A stretch of 64,000 nucleotides of DNA, taken from positions 2,851,001 through 2,915,000 of the forward strand of contig NC_082405.1 of assembly GCF_004011695.2 (NCBI RefSeq), read 5' to 3'. Below are positions 31,913 to 42,557 of this stretch, piece after piece; the first letter of the stretch is position 1, and each line of letters begins with the position of its first letter. The notes under the pieces were generated by a model, which did not search any database, was not told the DNA's origin, and saw nothing but the letters and a program-made list of their open reading frames with translations. The translations under genes and the position numbers were made by a program. This stretch comes from Ascochyta rabiei (taxonomy: Eukaryota; Ascomycota; Dothideomycetes; Pleosporales; Didymellaceae).

Positions 31913-34900
31913 TTATGCAACTTCCTCCACTCGGGCGGATTCTGTGTCTTTCAGCCAAATGTCTCCTCCTTCGCCCACCTCCCATTTCCTCCAGGCGATT
32001 TGATAAGCTTCTTCGAGGTCTCTGACCCATCGTGTGGTATCGTAAAGCGCGCTCGTCCATCGTGATTCGTAGAGCATCTTGCGAAGCTCGCTTAGTCGTC
32101 CCGTTGCGCGGTGGCCTTGGTAGATGCAGTCGCTGCCAAGGCGAACGGCTTTCTCTTCATAATCGTCATCATCGGCTGATATGAGTTCTTTCGCAGCCTG
32201 TGCACCGTCGGGGGACTTTGGTAATGCACCCTTGAGAATTGATGCTGCCATCCGAGAGCACATCTTGTATTTATACCGTGGAAGCGTGAGCAAGGGAGTA
32301 CCGGACCAGAGCACATCAGCGGCTGTTGTATGGGCGTTGCACTCTGGCGTATCCAGAAAGAGGTCGCATACTCTGGCACGGGAGATGTGCTGATGCTTTT
32401 GCGCAACGTCGGTAAATATGACTCTGTTAGCGACCTCGGGGCCTGCCCACATGAGCGCCGTTTGTTTGAGGTTGGTCTCGCCCAAGTCGGGGAATCGTAG
32501 GAGCCATAGGATGGCTTTTGGCAGGCGTTGTAGTATGCGCAGCCAGGTCCGGAAAGTCGTGGGCTCGATCTGTGCTTGAGTCAGCCCGGAAAATCCATGA
32601 TAGGCCTGCAAACATACCTTGTACAGTTGATTAAAGTTACCAAGAATGATTGCATCATCCCGTAGCTGTGGGAAGATCTCCTTGCGCATAGCCCATCTCC
32701 GTTCCTGCTCTTCTTCCCAATTAGGCTGCCTGCCTTGCGCATCGGGCGCGCTCTGTCGGTGGTCGCAGCAGAAAAATGTGTCACGACAGAAAACAATGTT
32801 TTCTCCATAGATCCAGTCCTTGTCTGACCCTCCACTATTCTCATCGACCAAGGCGTCTTCCATGTCAATGTTGCGGCGCCACCGGCGAAGAGTGTCCGGC
32901 GGCACAGACGTGTCGTCAGCGAGAAGATAGTCGCACCACTCTGCGCCCAGTGTTCCGGCGAAACCCATGAACGACATCTGGATTGGAGCTGCGCGAGCAG
33001 CAAAGACCTCGTTACGCGCTCCCCTAGTGTAGCCGTTGAGGTTGATCAAGATGTGTATGCCGTCTTTGATGATTTGGTTGACGAGTCGTTCAGCTGACCA
33101 ATTGTTGGCATCGCGAAAGACAGGTGACTCTCTCTCAATTTGCTTGCGGTGCTCAGAGCCATCGCTTGCGGTGGTTGCATAACAAAATGCCTTTACCTTG
33201 CTTGTATCGTGCAAGCCGAATACCGATTGCATGAGGTGCGCTAGTGGATGGTTGTTGAAGTCTGATGAGACATAGCCGACCTTGAGATATGGTTTTGGTG
33301 GATGTGGCGGCTGGAAGACCGTTGGTGGGAGCCAAGGAGCTCTCAAAGTCGAGCAGGAAATACGCAGTCCGTTCCGTTGTGAGATCAACCGAATCTGTTC
33401 AGCAGACATGGGACATGTGAACGTGTGGAATGGGAGAACCGTAGGCGCCGCAGGCACCGTCAATGCGGCGGGCAAATGTGGTCTCGTGTAGCTTTCCGGT
33501 CCTCGTTCCTTGCCTGTCACATATCGATCCTGGTACCATTGCCAAGTCAGTCGCCTAACGGCGCGCTCAACCAGGCGCACCATGCGTGCACCTTCCCATT
33601 TTTGGCCTCTCCAACTGGCTACAGTCGCTGCCATGCTGTCTTGCTTGTCTTTGATATCCTCTGCGGAAGCATCGGTAAGGGCAAGTGGGCGACAAACATC
33701 TTTGACGAAGCGCTCGTTCATAGTTCCACGTCCCCAGCCTTCGCCGTCTGCAAGCTGCTTCTCGACTAGCTTGACGACTTTATGAACCCAACCCGAGCTA
33801 GAAGCACCTGGAATCTTTGCATCGAGAAGCATGCCATTCTCGTCAACATGCCAGCGGTCTCGTGCGCCTTGACCCTCAGCAATGCCTCCTCTACCGTTCC
33901 AACCACACACGGAATTGAGGGCGTTTGCAAGCCCGCACACTGCCTCTGCGAAGTCGGGACTGGACTTGACAGCTCGTTTGTAGTACACGATCGCGTCGCT
34001 GATGCGTCCTTTGTCCTTCACAGCATTGGCCAGATTGGCAAGTGCAATGTCAAAATTCTGGTCGCAGTGGACTGCTTGTTCGTACATGGAGATGGCCACG
34101 TCTAGTTGGCCAATATCCTTGAGTAGGCTACCAAGGTTAGTGTAGAGATGCGCATGACGCTTGTCCAACTGTAAGCCATAGTAATAGTACGCAAGTGCAA
34201 GCGCGACGCCGCTACCTGGGACCAGTCCCGGTATCTGTGGGTATGGTGTTGGGTTCGAAACAGGTATGGGCTTGGAGGGCGCCGATTGCTGCACGCTTGC
34301 AAGCAGAATACCCACATTGTTTGCAGTAGATGGGCTTGGCTGCAGCGATAGAGACAGGTAGTAGAGAGCCAGAATTTCGCGCACGCCGAAGTTGCTCTGG
34401 TAGGTTGCAGCTTTTGGCGAGTTGGTCGCCATACCATCTTGGAAGATCTTTGCCAATGATAACAGGGAATTGCTGGTCGTCGAGATGGCCGCTTTGCGTG
34501 CCAGACCCTCGCTCGTAACATGTACAAGACCTGGCAATTGACCATGGGGAGGGAAACACAAGTGCGCAGTCCTAGTCGCAGAGTCTGGTGGAAGGAGGAC
34601 CGGGTCCGTGGATGGAGCTACACGACGACCGCCAGGCGACCGCTCCGAAGCCTCATAGCCAACGACAGAGAGGATACGTTTGATGAGACCCCCGATACCG
34701 TTGGCCTGTGTTCCAGCTCCGATCAGAACAGCATTCTCAAAGGCTCTCGCAGCATCAACGTTGTTGCCTAGGGCATACAGCATATTACCTTTGGCATGTA
34801 CCAAGGCAAGGATACGACCATTGTCGCATCCAGGTATTGCATATCCACTGGAGCCAAAGCCAGGTTGATCGGAGCCGGGGAGTTCATCGAGATCTTTGAA

Positions 34901-36933
34901 GATGGATTCATCTTCTCCTTCGAATTCAAACAGTGGTCTGTCTGAAGCGTCGGATAGGCCTGGCGATTCACTTACACCGGAGCGTGGACGTTCACTCTCA
35001 AGCTCGAGGCTTCTGAGGGCATCGGTCCTCCTAGCAAACCGCAAGGAGCGTTCGACTTCCTCGATGACTTGAACAGCTTCTCGCCCTCGCTGGTCACTAC
35101 ACAACAGACCAATGAGGTGTTCGACAGCCTCGAAGTAGCTTGGACGTAGCTTAACAGCTCGTCTCCAATAACGTTCCGCATCCAGTTTTTGCTGAAGCGC
35201 GAGAACGGTAGCGGCGAGGTTGGATATAGCTTCCACATGGTCACTGTCCAAGGTGAGTATGTGCTGGTACCAATTCTGTGCTTTTTGGTAGTCGCCCAGA
35301 GCATATGCAAGACATCCGCCGAGCAGCATGCCATCAATCCACTTCCATTTACTCTCCTCGCAATGCTTCGTTATCGCTTCCAGCGCCGATGCAGCCGTCA
35401 TGCTCGGAGGCACATCTGAGCGTAGACCCTGATGTACGCTTGAGACCGACCCTGAAGTCCGACGCAAGGTATGCACGGGGTCCATGCCAGGGACTGGAGA
35501 CGGCATCGGGTGTTGCTGACTCGCATGCTGCCAGGGTTGCCGCTGGCTGTTGGAATCAAGCCCGGTCGAGGAGTATGAGGACGCCGATCGGTAATGCGTA
35601 GGCCGTCTAGAAGCCTTGTCTGAGGGGGGTTGAAAGGGTGATTGCGAACTGATGGAAGGAGACGAAAGGCGCCTGTGGGATAGTTTCGAGGTACGGTTAC
35701 TCGAATCCTCTCCGAAGTTTGCTCCTGGCTGTCGAGGTGGCTTTGGATAGATGTGAGGCCTGTGTGGCTGGCGTCCGTGGTTCTGCTGCATGTTTGCCTT
35801 CCTCGTCGACTGCAAGAACTTGAGAAGATCAACGTAGACTGTGTGAGCCCAAGCAAAGACCTTCTCTCTGGATTGTCCATTCGGCGATTGAGGCCCGTAC
35901 TCGGCAAGCGACGTCGAAACGGGAGTCGATCGACCCGAGGCAAAGTAGTCCGGGCGCGCTTGAAGGATGTGAGGCGGCAAGTTTGGTGTCTGGAAAGCTA
36001 GTTTGTGAGCTGGGGCGTATGCTGAATATTCAAGAGGGAGTGCACCGGGATTCTGGTATAGGTTAGGTTGATTGAGTTGGTAAGACTGTGGAGCAAAGGC
36101 AGAACCGCCAGGTATCGCGTTGGTATAGCCTCGTGCCATGTACGCGTGATGTTGAGGGTGTGTCCAGCTGTGGCCAGGGTGGTGTACGTAGCGAGGATCT
36201 CGCATTGCGGCAGGCTGATAGGGAACATAAGCACCATCAGGCCAGTATGGTCCAAACGGGCCTTGGTCGTTGGACACGGTTGGTGCAAAGGGGCTTTGCA
36301 TGCCAGGGCCCATGACGCCTCCAAACTGCTGGCCGTACATCTGATAAGGCAGCTGTGTTTGCTGCAGTGGAGGGATCTGGTTCAGCATGGAGTCGATCTG
36401 AGGGATGTGCTGACTTGACCTCCCCGAGCCCGTCTCAAAGTACAAGCTTGGGCTCCATTCCGAGGACCTCTCAGGCTGGTAGTGCCCATAGGGGCGGTTG
36501 AAGTCAGGTGAGCGCAGGGCAAGGTCTTGTTTCATGCCGTACGGCATGCTGGACTCGGCGGTGACCGGGAGCAGGATGTGCTTGGTTGCGTGCGGGGCTC
36601 CGTTATCCTCGACCGACGTCCCATCGTAGGCGGCTGCAAGGATTCCGTTCGGCGTCTTACGGCGGAGCATGTGCTCTGGAGGGTTCGCGCGGCCAGGCTC
36701 AGACGTCTGTGAGGTGTACGAGTTGTGCCTTGAGAGAGGGTAGGCATACTGCGCCGGGCGCCGGCCAAGGCTGATGGCGTCTGGGGTGCTGTTGTGGCGG
36801 AACAGTGAGGGGTGAGGAGGAGGAGGAGGAGGAGGAGGAGCGGGAGGGTGGCTGTTGCTGCTGTTGGTGTGGCTGTTGGTGTGGCTGTTGGTGTGGCTGT
36901 TGGCGTGGCTGTGGCTGTGGCTGTGGTTGTTGC

Positions 36934-36965
<32 letters not shown>

Positions 36966-37030
36966 TAGGGGCCTGGCGGGGAGAGCAGCGGTGGCTGCGG
37001 CTGCGGTGGGTATTGCCGGACCATAGTCAT
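31913..37030 (-). CDS. OGT: O-GlcNAc transferase (TPR + GT41), very large
   Basis: Transfers GlcNAc from UDP-GlcNAc to Ser/Thr of nuclear and cytosolic proteins. The frame codes 1705 residues, but a 48 nt in-frame intron (32617-32570, GTATGT...GCACAG, CTGAC branch) should be removed, leaving 1689 and restoring NFNQLYK/IEPTTFRTWLRIL. Residues 1-560 are low complexity: Asn-Ser/His-Ser repeats, a Pro run and Gln/Tyr-rich text. TPR helices run from about 565 to 1085, including NWYQHILTLDSDHVEAISNL and MYEQAVHCDQNFDIALANLA. GT41 begins about 1245 with VGYVSSDFNNHPLAHLMQSV, including the family His, then INLNGYTRGARNE and AAPIQMSFMGFAGTLGAEW. UDP-site CNAHTTAADVLWSGTPLLTL follows. All key motifs match animal OGT closely. 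Confidence 0.93.
36794..36978. repeat. in-gene trinucleotide-type repeats of the OGT head
   Basis: On the plus strand GTGGCTGTTG units and then GCTGTT/GCTGCT runs. On the coding minus strand these give Asn/Ser/His repeats (SNSNSNSSSNSNNHSHSHSH, then TNSHTNSH) followed by a proline run. Such tracts vary in length between strains (general knowledge). Confidence 0.85.
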
Positions 37031-37778
37031 TGTGAGGGTGGCTGTGGGGCCTGGAGGGCGTGGAGGGTGTGGATGGGGGTCGGGGTGTGTTGTGCGCGCT
37101 CTCGGACGTGTTGGTTAGCAAGGGTTGGCGACCCACTGCGCCGATTCACCATTGTCGCCCGTGTGCTGCAGTTGGCATGTCTTGCTCAGGTGCGTGTGTC
37201 CCCGTGCTGGCGTGCTGGCGTGCTGGCCCACAGAGGCAGTCGGCCGGTCTGGCGTGTGTGTGTGTGTGTGGGAATCGCAAAGGCGGCGAGGGGCAAGTCG
37301 GTGCGGATGGAGTGGCGGCAGGGCGGTCTCTATGTCGCAGGTCGCAGGTCGCAGGTCAACTCGCAGGTTGTCGGGGCCGGAATGCGCGTCACCCAAGCTT
37401 CCAACCGCCAAAGCGCCCGCGGACGGGAGCCGCGTGTAGGGCAGAGCACTCTCGAGGTGCACAGGGCCGCTGCCTTGCGCTGGGCGGGGACCGTTTCGAC
37501 GACGTCGGTGGCACGAACGCGGGTGGGCCAGGAGCACAGGAGTGTTGGGCCGGCGCTCTTCGCGGGCAGGCCTGCCTTTTGACGCTTCGCACGGGAGGGG
37601 ATGGGATGGCATGGGCGGCGTCGCGGCAAGATGACGAGGTGTGCAGCGCAGCGGACCCTAGGCAGGCGTTGGCCTATCCACGCGTGCCGACGTGCACACA
37701 ACCAAGTCGTTCGAGCGCTGGCTTGGAGCAATCCCTGCCTGCATCAGGCCCGTCTGGGGCGCCGGCAATGTAATCAGG

Positions 37779-37912
37779 AATCGGGAATCAGGCATCAGGC
37801 ATCAGGCATCTGGCATCTGCCATCAGGCGTCTGGCGTCTGGCGGCGTCTGGCATCTGGCATCAGGCGTCTGGCATCTGGCATCAGGCGTCTGGCATCTGG
37901 CATCTGGAATCC
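37779..37912 (+). repeat. 10-bp imperfect tandem repeat
   Basis: About 13 imperfect copies of units such as CATCAGGCAT/CATCTGGCAT/CGTCTGGCAT. Period 10 with local shifts. Confidence 0.85.
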
Positions 37913-37970
37913 ATCTGTCCCCCAGGCTGCACGCTTGTTGCAGACAGATGGACGGCAGGCTGCACCTTCA

Positions 37971-38144
37971 CTACACTGCTTGCTCCACTACCTACTACAC
38001 TGCTTACTCCACTACCTACTACACTGCTTACTCCACTACCTACTACACTGCTTACTCCACTACCTACTACACTGCTTACTCCACTACCTACTACACTGCT
38101 TACTCCACTACCTACTACACTGCTTACTCCACTACCTACTACAC
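37971..38144 (+). repeat. 24-bp minisatellite, about 7 copies
   Basis: Near-perfect unit CACTGCTTACTCCACTACCT plus ACTA. Because the period is a multiple of three, reading frames stay open across it, which creates false ORFs with an eight-residue repeat. Confidence 0.93.
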
Positions 38145-39407
38145 GCCTACCACACTACTGCCACACATCACGCTGCTAGCCGCACATCGTGGCCACCGCC
38201 GCCAGCGCCAGCTCCAGCTCCTCACGCCAATCACGCCCAAACAAGCCCCCCGGCCCCGGCTGATACCTACTCTATTGCTTGCGGCGCCTTGGCTGAGCCC
38301 TTGTGTCTGCTTTAGATTGCGGCGCACACCGAGGCTCACCTTGCTCTCTGACAGGCCCCGCGCCCCCGTCTGACATGGCTGCTTGCCATCAAACGAATCA
38401 GCAATCGCTCAGCAATACGCTGTGGGCCTGCAGGATTCTTGTCCATGTCTTCTTCGAATAGGATAGGACGAGCAAATGCACCGAATCAAAATAGCCTCCA
38501 AACGCAGGGCTGGTAGCGCCATGCCGCCGACTCCGAAACGAGTCGAGTCGAGTCGAGTCCTGTACACTGCCATGTCGACCCTAGATGATGGATCGCTGAA
38601 GCCAAACCAAAGGCAAGACTACCGCGATGAGTAAGGGGTTCTTCAATCTGCCTCACACCAAAATAGGGATATATCATGGTCCAGTCAAAGACGTGGAGAT
38701 AAGTCCCAGAGTGTTGGTGAGGTGATACAGGGAATCAAATGTCCACCAAATGCTGCTCAATCTGTCTGCACCAAGCTTCGATACCGACGTCGGAGAGCAG
38801 ACACTGTCGTTGGCGACTAGGTTGCTTGTCTGGTGTGTTACGCGAGCTTGCATGTCCGTGACACAGCATAAGCCCAGGCAGTACAAGGCAACGCCTCAAT
38901 GTGCGCCTACCGCCGCACTTCCTCCCGGCGCCGCCTCAACAGACGAGAAAGGACAGACAAGCAGCATAGCATGGCACGCTGAGCCAGACACCTACTGAAC
39001 CGAACAAATCTGAGTAAGCCTGACGGTGGCTTACAAAAGCCTATCATCGAGGTTCCGTCAGACCTTCGCAAAGAACATGGATGCGAGGAACTGCATCCAG
39101 CAGGTGCAGCAGCCAGCGTGCAGCGAGAATCGGGTCCTGGTGTCGAGTGTTGCGAGAAAGAACGTTGTGGAGGAGCTAGATGATGCGCAAGGTGTGATTT
39201 TTTTTTTAAAAGTACACTTTTGCTTAGTCACCGTGACGATCCGCGCTTGTATGCTCTCCGACTGAAATGTGGCTCTAACGGGCGTGAATAACACCCCACA
39301 GGCTGTCACCCCAACTCAACTCCCACACTCCTTTGACCGGGCCACAGCCGCGCCTAGAGACATCAGCTCTTCACCGTACAAACAAGCATACATACATACA
39401 ATACAGA

Positions 39408-39647
39408 ATGTCTGAGACCGAAGGACCACCACCGCAAGGCCCGCCCCAGGGCCAGTTCCAAGGACCGCCGCCGGGCATGCCTCAGCCTGGCCAGCAGCCC
39501 ACGCCCGAGCAAATCCAGATGATGCAGCGCCAGCTTGCAGCAGAGGCAGAGAAGCACGGAATCTCGGTACAGGAATATGTCCAGAGGCTCAAGGCACAAG
39601 CAATGGCGCAGCACCAAGCGCAGATGCAGGCGCAACAACAAGCTCAG

Positions 39648-39678
<31 letters not shown>

Positions 39679-40771
39679 CGATCCAGCCTGGGCCGCCGAA
39701 GCCTGAAGCGATTGCCGTAGCCAACTTCCTCAAGTCGCAAGACTTGAAGCCTAGGACAGTCATTCACGATGAGAAGCGCAAGGACATGTTCCGAGGTAGG
39801 CGTATCCATCTCCCTTGCTCCCGGCTGTACTGACAAGAACGACAGTCCTTCGAGCGATCCGCGCTCTTTCCTCGCCTGCCTATCAAAAAGCGCGCGCAAA
39901 GAACCCCCTCCTTCCCGAAGTGAACGACCGCGCCTCTGCCGAGAACACGTTCAAGCTGCTTCCCCTCTCCCTCCTCGCGCTTCGCGTCACAAAGGTTGAC
40001 CCTGAAACTGCCCACGACGGTCACAACCACGCCAAGCCCAAGCGCGTCAAGGGCCTCTGGACTGTCAGAATCGAGCAGCACCAGGAGGCCAACGACGACA
40101 ACTACTACATATGGCTGTACGAGGGCTCGCAATGGAAGCAGAAGCTGTATGCTGCTGGTGCGCTTGTCCTTGTCATTGCTGTTGTGCTGTTCCCGCTGTG
40201 GCCACTCTTCCTCAGGCAGGGTGTGTGGTACCTGAGTATGGGTATGCTAGGCCTGATTGGACTCTTCTTCGCTATGGCGATTGTGCGATTGATTCTGTTC
40301 ATCATTTCCATGTTTGCTGCGCCGCCTGGCCTATGGCTGTACCCCAACTTGTTTGAGGACGTGGGCTTCTTCGATTCCTTCAGACCCGTGTGGGCATGGC
40401 AAGAGGTAAGCCTGACTCTCTCAACCGAAACCCAAAACTGACTTTCCCGCCAGACACCCGAAGACATCAAGAAGAAGAAGATTGCCAAAAAGGAAAAGAA
40501 AGCCGCCAAACTTGCGGCAAAAGCAAACGGTGAAGCCAAACCAAGCAAGGGCAAGAAGGGCGCTCCCACACCTTCCGAGCACCAGCACCAACACCACCAC
40601 CACGAGCATGGACACGTCGAGGAGATTGTCGAGGACGTGCAGCCCCAGCAGGAGCCCGTAGCCGCCGACGCCGCGCCGCAACCAACCGGCTCGGAATCCG
40701 CGCCTGTAGCTACAGGGGACGTGACACAGCGCCCACCGCGGGCGACGGTGGAGGAAACGGAAGACGAGTAG
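39408..40771 (+). CDS. SEC62: Sec62, ER post-translational translocation subunit
   Basis: Works with Sec61 and Sec63 to move proteins into the ER after translation. Exons 39408-39795, 39846-40405 and 40454-40771 give 421 residues; introns are 50 and 48 nt with TACTGAC and AACTGACT branch sites. The N-terminus is Pro/Gly/Gln-rich with a polyglutamine run, followed by the Sec62 cytosolic domain (AVANFLKSQDLKPRTVIHDE; KDMFRVLRAIRALSSPAY; NDDNYYIWLYEG). Two membrane segments follow (GALVLVIAVVLFPLWPLFL and MGMLGLIGLFFAMAIVRLIL), separated by a very short lumenal loop, as in the family. The C-terminal tail is lysine-rich (KKKKIAKKEKKAAK) and then His-rich (HQHQHHHHEHGH), probably for Sec63/ribosome contact (inference). 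Divergent from OGT. Confidence 0.95.
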
Positions 40772-41474
40772 GGGCTGGGCGATGCGATGCGATGTGATGC
40801 GGTGCGATGGGGTGCGATGGGGTGCGATGGGGTGCGCGCGGGGTGCAGTAGAAGTGTTGGAAAGGAAACGAAGGGGTCTAGATTTGGGTCATTTGCATGG
40901 ATTAGCTGGTGTATGGTGTTATGGGTCAGATAGGAACGGAGCGGAACAGAGCGGAACAGAGCGACTTGGACGGATCGGTGGACGAGCATCATGACCTATC
41001 CGACTGGTGCACGTGTCTGCGAGTATCCATGTTCGCACTCCCACTATTGTACACTCCAACCCTATTCGCACTCGCTGGTGACTGGCACGTTCGCTCGATG
41101 ATGGTCTCGAACAAGGCCCTACCTCTCTCTGCTCGGAGAGCCGGCGTGCTTTCCTTGACGCTAGTGTCCAACACCGAGGATGCCGAGAGACTCACCTGCT
41201 ACCCCGTGCCGAGAGAAGAAGAAAAGGCACTTTCTACCGTCCGTGAGAAAAAGATAGAGCCTGATGGGTGTTTCCATGGTAGAGAAGAATGCTAGTGCCC
41301 TGAACGCCGTTCCATGCTAGTCATTGCGCCGTCTGTCCTGCCATGCCTATTTCCATGCCTATTTCCATTTCCATTTCCATTTCCATTTCCGTTTCCATTT
41401 CCATTTCCGTTTCCATTTCCATTTCCTCTCAAACGCCTTGCCGCTAATTTGGTTCAAAGAGACACGTCACCATG
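40772..41474. other. intergenic between convergent genes, with microsatellites
   Basis: GATGCGATGTGATGCG-type repeats at 40779-40838, CGGAACAGAG repeats at about 40938-40960, and a TTTCCA hexamer array at 41348-41430. No gene is supported. Confidence 0.6.
41348..41430 (+). repeat. TTTCCA hexanucleotide microsatellite
   Basis: About 13 copies of TTTCCA with occasional TTTCCG and TTTCCATGCCTA variants. Confidence 0.9.
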
Positions 41475-42557
41475 TCACTCCTCTGATGCCGCCGAAGTCG
41501 AGACAGGTTGAGTCACGGTGCCCTGTTCGGCACTGTCGCGGCTGGCTGCAGGAGACAAACTCGAATGGACAGCTGGCGAGTGGGTGATTTGACTCGTGGG
41601 GTTCATGTCTGACAGCTGTCGCTCTGTCGAGTGGTTAGCATCTTGATCGTGGCAACGCACCAGCTTTGACGTACCCAGTTCCCTAATCCTTAGCTTCAGC
41701 ATCTGGTTCTCCCGAGTCAGGTTCTGGGTCTCTGCCTGGTAAAAAGCGCCCTCGTCCCTGCTGGTTGCCGGGCTAGGCAGCATCTCGTGAATGTCATGGG
41801 GCGCACCGGGGAAGGGACGCAGGGCAGGTGAACCGGCGTGGCTGCCACCTCTTGAGCGGTCTGCAAATGATGATTGTCGGCTGATGTTGAAAGGTGAGCA
41901 TGAGCGAGGTTGTGCTGCGCCAGGGAGGGGCGATATTGTGGTGTGGGGCACATGTGCAGCCTGCGAGTGCGAGCGCGAAAGGGACATGGAGCGCTCTGAG
42001 GTGGGCGTGCTGTCGTCGACGGCGGAGTTGGAGGGTTGTTGCTGACCGGCCGTCAGGGTGTCGATTTGGGTTTGCTGTTGGCGGATCATGTTGAGGAGGC
42101 GGTTCTATTTGCCGTCAGCATCAGCAGAGAAGACACGGACATGCTCTTTGCGTACCACCTGCCCCTCCTGCTCGTACTCCAGCTCCTGGTGCAGCTCGCC
42201 GAGACTGGGGGCGCGCTCATGATGCGGGCTATGCGGCCATGGGCCTCTACTGCGGGCCGATGGACTTGACTGCATCTCGCCGGGCGCAGGCACCGCTGGG
42301 TCGTTGAGGTTCAGGTTCATGCGGACGCTGGAGCGGCGGCGTGCGCGTTCTACGTCTCTCCGCATGCTACCGGAAGAAGTGCGGCGCTGGTCTTCGTTCT
42401 GGATGCCTGCGTTCATTGCTGCCGTGGCAGCTAGCGAATGCGGCGAGGCGGCCATGTTGCGCGAGGCGGAGGGCGACTGATTCCGTGAGGTGCCGTTGGA
42501 AGCAGAGGGCGATTGCAGGGGCGAGGCGGGCAGCGTGTTCAGGTCTGGTGGAGACAT
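41475..42557 (-). CDS. Ser/Pro-rich coiled-coil protein, unknown
   Basis: Exons 42557-42156, 42104-41675 and 41623-41475 (both introns 51 nt) give 326 residues with matching phases. The first splice joins YEQEGQV to NRLLNMIRQQQ and the second joins RIREL to ERQLSDMN. Most of the protein is Ser/Pro/Arg-rich and disordered (SPSASRNMAASPHSL; RRRSSVRMNLNLND). Two short coiled-coil stretches are visible: LGELHQELEYEQEGQVNRLL and ETQNLTRENQMLKLRIREL. Many SP/RxxS sites suggest phosphorylation. No enzymatic domain and no membrane segment. I do not recognise a named family; a cytoskeletal or signalling scaffold would fit, but that is speculation. Confidence 0.7.

Larger units (their letters stand above)
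37031..39407. promoter_or_regulatory. 2.4 kb divergent spacer, OGT / SEC62, with minisatellites
   Basis: Lies between divergent start codons. It holds a TG run at 37255-37270, two minisatellites (listed separately) and, near SEC62, a CA-rich leader. Open frames of 100-250 codons overlap here in several frames on both strands, but they follow from GC-rich and repetitive composition; none has a domain. Confidence 0.55.

Noticed and set aside
36812..37773. Plus-strand frames of over 200 codons antisense to and upstream of OGT.
   Set aside because: They are shadows of GC-rich repeat DNA opposite a well-supported coding region.
37779..38144. Repeat arrays that could be mistaken for CRISPR.
   Set aside because: Units abut without unique spacers and the host is a eukaryote.
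37692..38373. Long overlapping frames across the 24-bp repeat (repeated TTYYTAYS or similar).
   Set aside because: The repeat period is divisible by three, so all frames stay open; there is no start context, domain or splice logic.
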